The position numbers and the translations under genes are program-made. Below the pieces are notes generated by a model. The model had not been told where the DNA came from. It saw only the letters and a program-made list of their open reading frames with translations, and made no database searches. A stretch of 64,000 nucleotides of DNA from a virus, in IMG/VR virus record IMGVR_UViG_3300044730_001016, positions 1 to 64,000 of that record; one strand, given 5' to 3'. Position 1 is the stretch's first letter. The number at the start of each line of letters is the position of its first letter. This document shows, one piece after another, positions 8,001-18,600 of this stretch.

Positions 8001-8539
8001 CAGCAATTACATTTTTTGGCACAACGCCTGGTTAATTCATTAAGTATCTTTTTGGCACAAACAATATCGCAACACTCATCGGCGGCCTTCATAGCCTCAA
8101 ACAACAGCAGCATATCTTCAAGCTCAGAGGTTTCACACAAACAATCCCCCTCAACATTCATCTTCTCAATGCAACAGAATACATTGCCGTAAAACAACAC
8201 GTTCTTACGCTCACTACTCAACACACCACTATTCCCACCAAACGTGCCCTGGACCTCATACCTTATGTCGTAATAGCCATCAGGCAACTTGGTAGTATAG
8301 CCTATTGAAGTGCCTAAGATAGTCTGCTCATCGTTTAGTAACGCTGTGGCGCCTATGATGTAGCTTATGCCACTTGGAGGGGTTATGTATATGTTTGACT
8401 GGGAAATGTTAGAGGTGGACGCATTCGGCGCCCCCCACCCTTCCGGATTGTTTACAGCATCATAATCCCCAGTAGTATCTACCAAGTTGATGTCCTTGCA
8501 ATTCTCTGCAAGATTGGCGGTGAAATTTATCTGTAACAT
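8000..8539 (-). CDS. hypothetical structural protein, Cys-rich C-terminus
   Basis: A 179-residue protein. The first 110 residues are beta-rich. The C-terminal part is cysteine-rich (FCCIEKM, GDCLCE, DECCDIVCAKK, CAKKCNC), with at least nine Cys suggesting a metal site or disulfide network. It abuts another protein whose N-terminus is also Cys-rich. A role in linking fibre to tail is inference; family not recognised. Confidence 0.6.
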   Translation of the reverse strand: MLQINFTANLAENCKDINLVDTTGDYDAVNNPEGWGAPNASTSNISQSNIYITPPSGISYIIGATALLNDEQTILGTSIGYTTKLPDGYYDIRYEVQGTFGGNSGVLSSERKNVLFYGNVFCCIEKMNVEGDCLCETSELEDMLLLFEAMKAADECCDIVCAKKILNELTRRCAKKCNC

Positions 8540-8844
8540 TAGCTTCCCTTAACCCATTTCTTAGATGGAGATTTTGTCTTGGAACTAGACCACTTTACCT
8601 TATCTGCCCAATACGCAGGACTCATTTTGCCCTTCGCAATGTTCTTGGCATGGCGAGACTTGAAAGCCTCCCTCTGCCCGACAGTTTGGTTGGTCTTGAC
8701 ATTCTGTTGACCAAAGCGCAAAGTCTTTACCTTATCACCCTCCTTAGCCACTACAATATGGCTCTTAGTAGGGTGGGAAGGTGTGGCCTTAGGTTTATTA
8801 AACCCAGCCACACCTGCACGCTCTATTCGAGAGTCTTTCTTCAT
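8539..8844 (-). CDS. DUF6321-like conserved phage protein
   Basis: A 101-residue basic protein with the pattern I know from many marine and freshwater phages: RIERAGVAGFNKPKATPSHP, then KSHIVVAKEG, KTLRFGQQ, REAFKSRHAKNIAKGKMS and AYWADKVKW. This matches my recollection of the DUF6321 family, whose function is unknown. It is rich in Lys/Arg and sits in a run of small basic proteins next to the cargo proteins, so a virion or DNA-packing role is plausible. Confidence 0.78.
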   Translation of the reverse strand: MKKDSRIERAGVAGFNKPKATPSHPTKSHIVVAKEGDKVKTLRFGQQNVKTNQTVGQREAFKSRHAKNIAKGKMSPAYWADKVKWSSSKTKSPSKKWVKGS

Positions 8845-8996
8845 TTTTTCTTAGACACCTTGGCAGCAGCCATTTTGCCCATAGCCTTGCCAGCCTTAGC
8901 GCCAGCCTTAGCACCAGCAACCATGCCAGCCATTTTGCCAGCCATTTTGCCCATTTTAGCGGTTTTGCTACCGCCAGCTTTCTTCATTCCGTACAT
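8841..8996 (-). CDS. small Gly/Lys/Ala/Met repeat protein
   Basis: A 51-residue ORF that begins MYGMKKAGGSK and continues as repeats of GKMAGKM / GAKAGAKAGKAMGKM, ending KVSKKK. It ends in an ATGA overlap with the downstream gene and starts 2 nt after the upstream stop, so the operon layout supports it. Short MYGMKK-type basic proteins occur in many phage structural regions. It is probably a virion or DNA-associated peptide. Confidence 0.65.
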   Translation of the reverse strand: MYGMKKAGGSKTAKMGKMAGKMAGMVAGAKAGAKAGKAMGKMAAAKVSKKK

Positions 8997-8998
8997 AA

Positions 8999-9097
8999 TT
9001 AACAGGATTTAGTGGTTACTTTTACTTTCTTTCCAGAGCCACCACTAGTGGTAACTTTTGTTTTGGTGGTTGAACCACCCTTGGTAGTTGCTTTCAT
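8999..9097 (-). CDS. 32-residue Thr/Lys/Gly-rich peptide
   Basis: The ORF encodes a duplicated pattern: TTKGGSTTKTKVTT then SGGSGKKVKVTTK. It is the first ORF after the promoter-like box at 9112-9119 and is tightly packed against the next gene. The composition matches its basic neighbours. Its size makes it uncertain. Confidence 0.5.
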   Translation of the reverse strand: MKATTKGGSTTKTKVTTSGGSGKKVKVTTKSC

Positions 9098-9111
9098 AAC
9101 AATTTTTGTTT

Positions 9112-9119
9112 CAAAGATA
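9112..9119 (-). promoter_or_regulatory. Bacteroidota -7 promoter box TATCTTTG
   Basis: Reads TATCTTTG on the minus strand, matching TAnnTTTG. The expected start is near 9107, 10 nt before the ATG of the 32-residue ORF. It would give an extra transcript for the small virion, fibre and lysis genes. Confidence 0.6.
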
Positions 9120-9293
9120 CTACTTTTTTTTCTTCTTTCCGGCAATGGATTTCTTAGTCATAACCTCCTTGCCATATTTCTTGACACCCTGCTTATACGC
9201 AACGGCAGCGCCAATCTCCATAGCTTTCTTACTACCCTTTTCGGCGTAGCCCTTGGCTACACTCTTTTGCAATTTCTTGAACTTACTTTCCAC
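9120..9293 (-). CDS. 57-residue basic protein with GTG start
   Basis: The frame is open from a GTG at 9293, overlapping the end of the DUF5872-like gene by 11 nt, to a TAG at 9120-9122. The product begins (M)ESKFKKLQKSVAKGYAEKG and ends in KKKKK, about one third Lys. No upstream ATG exists in frame; an internal ATG would give only 33 residues. Composition and position match the neighbouring basic virion-type genes. Confidence 0.6.
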   Translation of the reverse strand: MESKFKKLQKSVAKGYAEKGSKKAMEIGAAVAYKQGVKKYGKEVMTKKSIAGKKKKK

Positions 9294-9687
9294 GATATTT
9301 ACTTGTTTTGGTTGCTATTTTCTTGGGCTGACTACTAAACTGCTTGCCCTTGGCAGTATCACTACGCTTCTTGGCAGAAGTGGCAGCATACTCCTTCGGC
9401 GATAACGCCTCACGCGCTGCCTTTGGTAAATACCGCTCACCAGTAGCCTTCGGCCCCTGCGTAGAAGGCTTGCCACTCTTAGTACCCCACTCCTCCTTAG
9501 TCCACTTACTTAAACTCTTCTGGGCACCACTCTTGCCGCCACTATACCCCCCACCCTTCTTCTCATACTCCTGAGATAAAAGCTGTGCCTTCCGCGCTGA
9601 CCACTGGCCAGGCTTGCCACCCTTGCTAGAAGCCATTACCCTATCCTTAATGCTCTCCCTTAATTTCGGTTTGGTGTAGTTACTCAT
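9283..9687 (-). CDS. DUF5872-like basic protein
   Basis: A 134-residue basic protein with a pattern conserved in many marine phages: KGGKPGQWSARKAQLL near residue 23, KKGGGYSGGKSG, KWTKEEWGTKSGKPS, GERYLPKAAREALSPKEYAAT and GKQFSSQPKKIA. This matches my memory of DUF5872, of unknown function. It overlaps the giant gene by 8 nt and is probably made with it; a nucleic-acid or virion role is plausible. Confidence 0.78.
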   Translation of the reverse strand: MSNYTKPKLRESIKDRVMASSKGGKPGQWSARKAQLLSQEYEKKGGGYSGGKSGAQKSLSKWTKEEWGTKSGKPSTQGPKATGERYLPKAAREALSPKEYAATSAKKRSDTAKGKQFSSQPKKIATKTSKYRGK

Positions 9688-12600
9688 TTGTCAATAAATA
9701 TTTTAGCAGTATCAAATTGTTTATTGCAGACTCGGAGGATATTGGCTTTGAGCTTCTATTATCAGGACGAAGATAAAGTCGCTTGTACTTAGTTGCACTC
9801 GTAGTTTCTGTAATACCTTCTACAACAGACAAGTCCCTTTCGTGCGCCCCAATTTGTTGAACGATATTCTTAAAATCATCACCAGCAACAAACTTCAACG
9901 CAATAAGATATGACCTCCTATTCCTAGAACTGTCATACTCTTTAGCAATTTTGTTAATCATTTCGGCGTTTAAACCAACATAAGAATCCTCACTCTGCGC
10001 ATAACTCTTTAACGCCGGATGCTTGAAAACAAAGTTTGGTTTAAACTCTTCTAAAAGTCTCAACGACAAACGAGTTTGCTCTTTATTGATAACTTTATTA
10101 AGGTCATCTAAGTTCTCAGGAATATCTTTTATGCCTTGATCCTTTATCCCCTTAATCATTTGAGCATCAGAAATATAATTAAACACCTCCCTGTCAAAGA
10201 ATAAATCTATTTTAACATTCTTCGAGTTACCCTCTAACTTGTTAATATCCCGTATCGTCTTGGCAGCAAACTCAATAGCATCATCGTTCTTTTTTTGCCA
10301 AGAACCTATCTGGTCGCGAAGGAAATCAACCTGTTTCCTATCCTTCATATTCTTCTGCTGAACACTACTATTCGGCTCGCGATATACTCTGCTCCCAAAC
10401 GCATTTAAGGCAGCAAACTTCTCGTCCATAAGCGCATCTACCTCTTTCTTATTATCCTTGCCGTATAGCGAAGATATGGTCGCGTAGGTGGACGTAATGC
10501 CAAGGTAGTATGGATTGTTTGAAGATATTGCCTTCTCGAAAGCCGCTTGCCATTGCGCCGGCCCCGCCTCATCAAAACCTAAAACACCCTCATTCTCGCC
10601 ATCCTCATTGATTAAATCATACATAGCACCAAACAAATCACGATAAATAGCCTTCGTTTCCCCTGCGTTGAAACGCTCAGTTAATAACACGTCTGCCCTA
10701 CCACGATACACCGGAGCGCCCTTCCTAAACGCATCCCTATTGTAATTCAAAGCCATAAAAATCTGGGCGGTAGGAGATACAGAACCAATCTCAGGAACAT
10801 AACCACCCTCTAACGCACTTGCCATTTGGCCAATAGTATTCTCCGCCCCTTGGTCAGCAACCATACCGCTAACCAAAATGTTCGTGGCCTTTAACGCAGC
10901 AGGCAACTTAATTGATATGAACGGACGGACAATTTCCCCACGCTCATTCTTCTTAGTCCAAGGCATCATCATTACAAAGAAGTTCGACTTTATGTAATCG
11001 GTAATACCATTGTAGCCAACGATACCCTCTTTTTCATCTTCATCTCCGGAATTAGCATTGTACAGAGCAGCCCCAAGTGCCATACCTCCAAACTCTGCCA
11101 ATCTTGCAGCAGCAAGTAAAGGATTCTTGGATGCAAAATCAATCTCTGCCTTGGCACCTTGAATCATAGCGTTTAAGAAAGGCAGAAGGGTTTGGTCGAA
11201 CGCTTTTGTTGCTTCGGCGCCTTCCCTGAAATCAATCAAATCAGCAGAACTCGCCGCCGCAGACATCTTCATTAACGCTAAATCCTCCCCAACTGGGTCA
11301 ACACCATTCTTCTCCCTATACGCCGCTATGTTTTTATCCAATGCAGCCTCATAAACAATAACCCTAGTAATAAGCTCCGAACCCGATTGCAAAGAATTTA
11401 TTACGTCCAACACAGCAATAATACCATCCATAGCATCACCAAAGCTCCTACGCAAAGCACTACTAGACAGCTTATCACTATACATTCTTGACGAAGGATT
11501 GGAAAGGCCAGACATACCTCCACCATGCTCAAAGTAATCCTTTACAAGACGCTCGAACTTTGAATCCCTGGCAGTTCTACCAAAAAGGGAAGCACCATAC
11601 TTCACCGCCTTGCGATATATGTTCTCCGCAGTATATCCCGTAGCCTTTGCCAAAATAGTACCAAGGTTAAAAGTAAACGACTTATACAAATCCCTAGTAA
11701 CCATTGACGCATGAATTACGTCAAGGGCAAAGTTACCTATCGCAAACGCTGGGTTTACAAATACCGCCGAAGCCTTAATGACCGGAGTTAAAAGAAGCGC
11801 AGATATAGCCTTAATAGCAAAACTGTTCTCGTTAATACCCCTTCCACTTGGCGTTTGAAATATGTTTGCAATATCATTACGAACAGCAACCCTCTTCTCA
11901 ACACCATCTACAAAATACTTCTGCGCAGTAAACCCACTAGGAACCTTCGCATCATTACTCAAAGGAATAAATAACGTCTGCTCCTTTATGAATCTGTCTA
12001 TCTCGTCTTGAGTTAATGGCCTAGGACTAGAACGAAGATACCTCTCCGTTCTAGCACGAGCGTCCTTGAACTTTTCAAGCGCCTTGTCTAAATAATCCTG
12101 CTGCTTAGCTTCCGACCAACCAACAACCTTTTTAATGAAGTTGTTTTTAGCAACACTATCGAAAGTTATTTGAGCGTTAATCTGCAACAAAGCCTGAGTA
12201 TCCATCTCCAATATTGCGTCCTCACTACCTTCCTTGATAGCTTTTATCTCTTTAGATACAGGGGAATAATTTGCTTCATCTAAGGTTGTGTTTGAAAGGT
12301 CAACAAACAACCTGCGAACATAATCACGCTTCTGCATTGAATCGTAAGCCTCCTGAGATATTTCGCCTGAATCTAAACGCATTTTTAACAACTCATTGTT
12401 AGCCTCAGTGTACATTTCGGCGCGATTCCTAATTTTGATTGCCAAAGCATCATTACGAGCGTTTATGTCATTCACAAACGCCTCAGCAAGCGCAACAGTG
12501 TATTCCTCCTTCTTACCATCAACCATAATCGAACCACTCTTAACCTCACCCATGCCCGCCTTTTCAAGCTCCGCCATAGCCTCCTTAATCTCTTGCTTTC

Positions 12601-15600
12601 TTACCGGAGTAACGCCAGCCGCTAATTCAGCTTCGAGTTTCTTATACTCCGCAGCCCTTTGATTGCGTACCTCAGAAACCTCTACAATCCTACGATAAAT
12701 CAAATACTTGTCTAACTCTACCTTCTCAAACCAAGACAACCCACCATAAATCTTGTTGTGGATAGCATTGTACCAATTGCCTGCCTTGGTGGAAGCACCC
12801 ATACGATACTTACGTGCAGAATATACATCACGCTCTTGCGAAGTTCTGTAATCGGAAAACTTACCAGCCCTATACCCAAACGCACGATTAAAGTTTTTCA
12901 CAGGAGTAATAAACGCACGCTGGAACTTGTCAAAGTTTCTGCTCAACCAGTTACGCCTACGCTTTATCTCTTCGTTGATACGCGCCCTTTCCATGTCCCT
13001 CTCTAAGCCTAACAACTCTTCCTTGGTTTCGTGGAACTTCTTTACATCTTCTAGAGTAGTGTACGATTCGGCGCGGTTGGCAGCAGCACGTAACGCGTCT
13101 TGGTACATCTCTTGCACTAACATCATAGCTTGATCGTCTAAACCGTAAATGCTTTCGGCGCGATTCACAAATCCGTTAACCAATGCACTATTTGAAGATA
13201 TAAACTCCTGAAAATTCATATTCATTCGGCCAGACATAGCGGCAATAGAAAAGAGAAAATCATCTTTCAAATCCAATATCTCCTGAGCAAAAGCATCGTT
13301 TATCTCAAAACGAGACTGCGCTGAATGGAATATTGATTTATCAGAATTAGCAACCTCAATCTGCACACCAAAAATCCGCTTGCTGTTCTCCTTCATATCC
13401 TCCACAAAATCCTTGAAGGTGTATGCACCGGCAAGAACCTTTTGGTAAATGTAATCCTTAATCAACGCAAGGGTAGCCCTATCCACCTCCGCTAAACGCT
13501 TGGCGCGAGAAAAAGGCGTTATGCCTGTAATGCCGCCCCTACCTCTTAAATTCTTGCGTATCTTTTCGGCTATCTCTTCGGCGCGCTTGTTGGCTTGTTC
13601 TGCTTTCTCCTTAGAAGTTAAACCTTCGGCGCTGGGTTGCGCTTCGGCGCTGGGTTGCGTTTCGGCGCGATTCAACAACGGGTCAATCAACGCCCTAGTA
13701 AACGCTCCATCAACGCCATTCCCCAAAACTTCCTTCGCAATCTTTGGGTTGGAAGGTATAGGATAACTCTCAGGCAATCCCATAAGCCTACGCATCATCT
13801 CAGGAGTTACCCTCTTAACTGTGCCATCAGGCAAAATAATCCTTGGAACAGAACGCGAAGTGCTTAATAACGTAGGCGCAGGGCCGCCAGCATTGGCAGC
13901 AGCAGCCACACCGCTAGAAGCAGAACCACCCATAGTAATGATTGGCTTGGTTGCATCTAACTTACCCTTACGCACCATATCCTTAATCCTAGTCATCTCC
14001 CAATTCTCACTCTCACTCCTAGATTCAAACTTTGAATCCGGAGCGCCTTCAATCAAATCCTCTATTGCAGAATACCAATCCCCAGGAGCAGTTTTCTCTT
14101 GGATAGGTGGCAGTTCGCCACTCTTCACAGCACGAATTAACAGACGCTCCCTATTTTGAACACCACCGAAATCCGCAGAGTTGTAAACTCCAACATCAAA
14201 GGTGTAGCCCGCATCTTCTAACGCCTTTACTATTGTTTCAAATGGAACAGTGCCTTGGTAGTCAGGAACATTTTCTATCGTTACAATCGGTGGTTGTGCC
14301 TCACGAATAACCCTCGCAACAGCATCAGCCGATTCCATATCTGACTTCAAAACTGTTCGTTTATTCTTGGCCGCCGAAAAGTTCTTGCAAACAGGAGAAG
14401 CATGGAATATGTCCGGCTTAGAAGCTATCACTTCCTCAGGGTTAATATCCCTAACATCTTTGGCTTCATACTCAACACCAAAGGCTTTGTTGTACGCTTC
14501 AACGTACGCTGGGTTGAACTCAACAGCCATAACAGATTGGGCGTTGGGTAAAGACGCTTCCATTGTGCCTGCACCAGAGAAAAAGGTGGCTACACGACTT
14601 GGCTGCCTTTGCCCTTCGGCGGCTTCCACCACCCCAGGAACCTCTGGGGTAACACCCTCGGTAGATACCTCTTCGGGGGTAACTGTTTCGGCGGTTTCTA
14701 CCGCTTCGGGAGTTTCCACCTCAGGCACAACCGCACCACCAATAACCGCATCCTCCACCGCCATAACAACAGCGTCCTCAGCCTCAGTACGCTCCTCCTT
14801 GCCTATCGCTTCGTGGTAGATACGCGCACCTTCCTCGGCACTCTCTATGCCCTCAGGTAACACCTCTAGCGATTCTAACGCAATACGTGTGGTGTCCTCG
14901 GTTGATAACACTTCCGCTACCTCTGGGGAAATAACCTCGGCAGGTTGCCCTTCGGCGACTTCGGGCGTTTGGGTGGGTTTGCCTAACAACTCCTCTACCG
15001 CACTAACTAACTCAGGATTGCTTCCGTCCTCCTTCGCCTTGTGGTAGGCTTCGGAAAGTTGTTTTGGTTTGGAAGAAATTATAGATTTGATAAATGCCAA
15101 TCCAGATATGTAATCTTCTTTGTCGTAGTATTTCTCAAGCAGCTCTGTTTGCTCTTCACTAAACAATCCTATATTTAATTCTAAAAGCCTGATAAAATCT
15201 TGCCTTATTGTTTCATTTTTAAATTCAGTTGGGACTAAAACCTCTATCTCTCCACCTCCAATATAATTCACAGCACCATAAGTATCAATGGGCTTTATTT
15301 TAATTTCTTTAACTTGTCCTTTGCCTATGGCTTGTTCATCAGCGTATGCAGAAACCCTATTTTTTGTAGTAGAAAAAGCTGAAAATCCTTCTTGGCCAAC
15401 GCCCTTTTTATCAGCCAAAGTAACACCCCTATAAAGAGTAATTTCGGTATTTAAAAAATCATCAAAAGAGCCCTTGAAGTTTAACTCTGACTTATATACA
15501 TCAAAAAATAAAGAAAGCATTGCATTTCTTAATTTAGGGTCATTTTGTATATCTTCAACTATAAACTTTTTATTTGCTGCGTTTATAGATTGAAACCATC

Positions 15601-18600
15601 CCGCCCATCTTGTTGCTGGAGATTTTGAGTTCCCACTTTTATAATGAGTGTAACTTTCTATAATTTCCCTTGCTTCACCTTCTTCAATATATTCAACTTT
15701 GTCTATTTTTTTTGAAGCGTCAATAATTTCTTGTGGGTTTTTATTATTAACCCCCTCCAACGCCTCAGCCGTACTCTCTACATCTCTTAACGCAGGAACC
15801 TCAGGAGAAACCGCCTCAGGAGTAACAGCCTCCCCCTCAACTTTCGGAGTAGCCTCAACCGCCGAAACACTCTCAGGCAACACACCGCTATCCTTATATG
15901 CCTTATACTCAGCATCACTTAACTTAACCTCTCTATCCCCTACCTTTGCGAAATAATCAAAACCACCAGTAGGTACTAACTTAGTCCTGTCCTTGTTTAA
16001 CTTCTGCCTACGCTTGGCAATTATTTCAACCTTCGGCGCGCCCCCCGTTTCGGGAATAGGCTCGAAAGTTACCTCCAAAGGAGAAGTAGCCTCAGCAACC
16101 TGACGCGTACCAACACCAACAACACCCCTATCAAACTCAATAGCAGAACGCTCTAACATAGAAGTTACTAACTCCCTACCCTTACCATCTACCTTTAACT
16201 TAGGTAACTCATTCGCAATAAAATCACGCACCTTGGAAGGAGACTTCATAACCTCAGTTACAGCGTCCCAAACACCCTTGTTAATGGTTTCGGTAGTAGG
16301 CAGGTTGTTAATGTCCCTATACGTTACCGTAACGCCCTCAGGGGCTATTTTGTTGATAGCTAAACCACCCAAACTAACTGAACCGCCAGCAAGGCTAATA
16401 GGCAATAAGGTGCGAGCAATATCGGCCAAGTTCTCAGTATCAAACTCCCCGTCCTTAATGATGCCCTCCATTACCTTCGCATCACCAGTAATCAAATTGG
16501 TCAACGGTATGTTTACAAGCTCTTCGCCAAACTCCATCAAAAATCCATTCCAACCACCCATCTCCGCAATCTTCTTAAACGCAGTAGGTGTATCTAAATT
16601 GAACTTGCTCATATACCAACCCACATACGCCTTCTTCAAAAACTCATTCTGCAACATCTTACTCCCCAACGCTTTCATTGCCCTCGCTCCCGCAAAACCT
16701 AACCCCTCAGAGAAATACTCGGAAGCGGTTACACCAAAACCTTTTAACGCAGCCTCAAAGCCACCCTCAGCATCACTGCTGTCTAACATGGCAACCAAAT
16801 CATCACCCTCAGGAGAAAACGCAATAGTCATCTGGGGCGTCATACGCTTCAACGTTTCATCTACATAACGCTGAGGGTTTAACGTGGTTTGCGCTAACGA
16901 ACTAACAAGCGTTCCAGCAAGAACCTTAAACGACTTGCCAACCATCGTTTCTGCCTGTTTGCCAAGCAACTTTACAGCAACCTTTTCAGTTGCTATCCTT
17001 ACGCCACTACCTATCCCTGCGGTGGCAGCAAACTCCATCATAAAAGGTAAACTCTCGGCAGTACCCCTACCAGCCCTATACCAATCCGAAGCCATGTTGT
17101 TTACCTCATACATATTTTTGTATGTGGAATTTAACGCTTCGGCGTTTTTCAAATATCGGGCAGATTCAGTGTCCTTACCCACAGCACGATACAACGCCAA
17201 CGTGCCACTCAAATTCTTTAACCCAGAAACAAAAGGCAAATAATCAACAACCTTCCCAGAAGTTAACCCATTCCAAAAATTCGACCACTCATTATCCGAC
17301 ATCGTTTCAGGCATCTCAATTATCTCCTGTAACTTTTCCCTCGCTAACCGCAACTCCTGAACGTCAGTATCATCATAACCCATACCGCCAACACCAAACT
17401 CCGAACCATATATCCCAGAAGTGTATGTCTTAGTGCCAGTCTTTGCCTCACGCTCTTTAAGCATCTCGTCAAGACGTTCAGCCTCCTCAATAGCACGCGT
17501 CTTTACCATAAACAAAGAAGGAGTACCCTTCTTGGTAAAATACGCCCTATCCATAAACGCATCGTCAAACTCAGCACGCAACCCAGCAACAACACCATCG
17601 TTTATCTGAACACCACTACGCTTTAACTTAGATAAGGCAGTGCCAAACATAGTATCCAACGCAGCCTTCTTCTGGTCGAAAGGTAAGTAATCCCAACCCC
17701 TATTTCCCAAAATCTTGTCAATATTACCCTTTACCCCAGACTTGTTAAGCAAAGGAGTTTCACCCTTCATGCTATTCGTTATAGCACTCTCAATCTTAGA
17801 GTTGTACTTAGGGGCAATATTGTTGAACACCGCCTGCTGAATCTTTTGGTAATCGCCAGAAAAACTCTCAACAACCCCATTACGCAAGTCGTTCAACTCG
17901 TCCATGTAAGCCTTGAACTCTGGCTTATCCTTAACACCCTTTTGTACCCTTTCGGCCAAGGCGCTAACGCCGGAATTATACTCCCCCAACGCCTCATCAC
18001 TCTGCTTCTGCAACTCCGCACCATAAGCATCTAAATCACGCTTTAAGCCTTCATTGGCTTCGTTAACACCCATCTGCCCATTATTCACCTTGGTCTGATA
18101 GTCAAACTTCAACTCACTCGCCTTGGTTTCTAATTGCATAGGTAAAGCAAGCGTGGCAGATTCGTACTTGCCCAACAATTCCTTCTCGCCAACCTTAAAC
18201 TCCTCACCCATCAAAGCCTTAAAATCATACTTCTCATCAACACCTACTCGCTGACTATTAAACTCAGCATCTATCTTTCCCCTTAACGCTACATAATCTC
18301 TGTTGGATAATAACTCTTTTTGTATAGCCTCGTTGCGCTCTTTTTCGATTGGAGCATATAGCGTCTTGAACCTTTCAAACTGAGTAGTCTTGCCCGTTGC
18401 ACCCTTTTCTAAAAACATATTTATCTCTTCGGCGCCCTTCTTATCCCCGGCAGCCTCTTGACTTAAATACGTGGCTAAATTGTTCGTAGTGAAAAGACCA
18501 TTCTGCGAAGCCTTAATCACAAACTCAGGGTCAGCCTCCATAGCCCTACCTAAATCATTTATCTCTTCCTGAACATCCTTCGCAGCAGCCTTGCCAAATA

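Noticed and set aside
14107-14860. Several plus-strand ORFs within the giant gene.
   Set aside because: They are antisense readings of the Glu/Ala/Val-rich linker and methyltransferase coding sequence.
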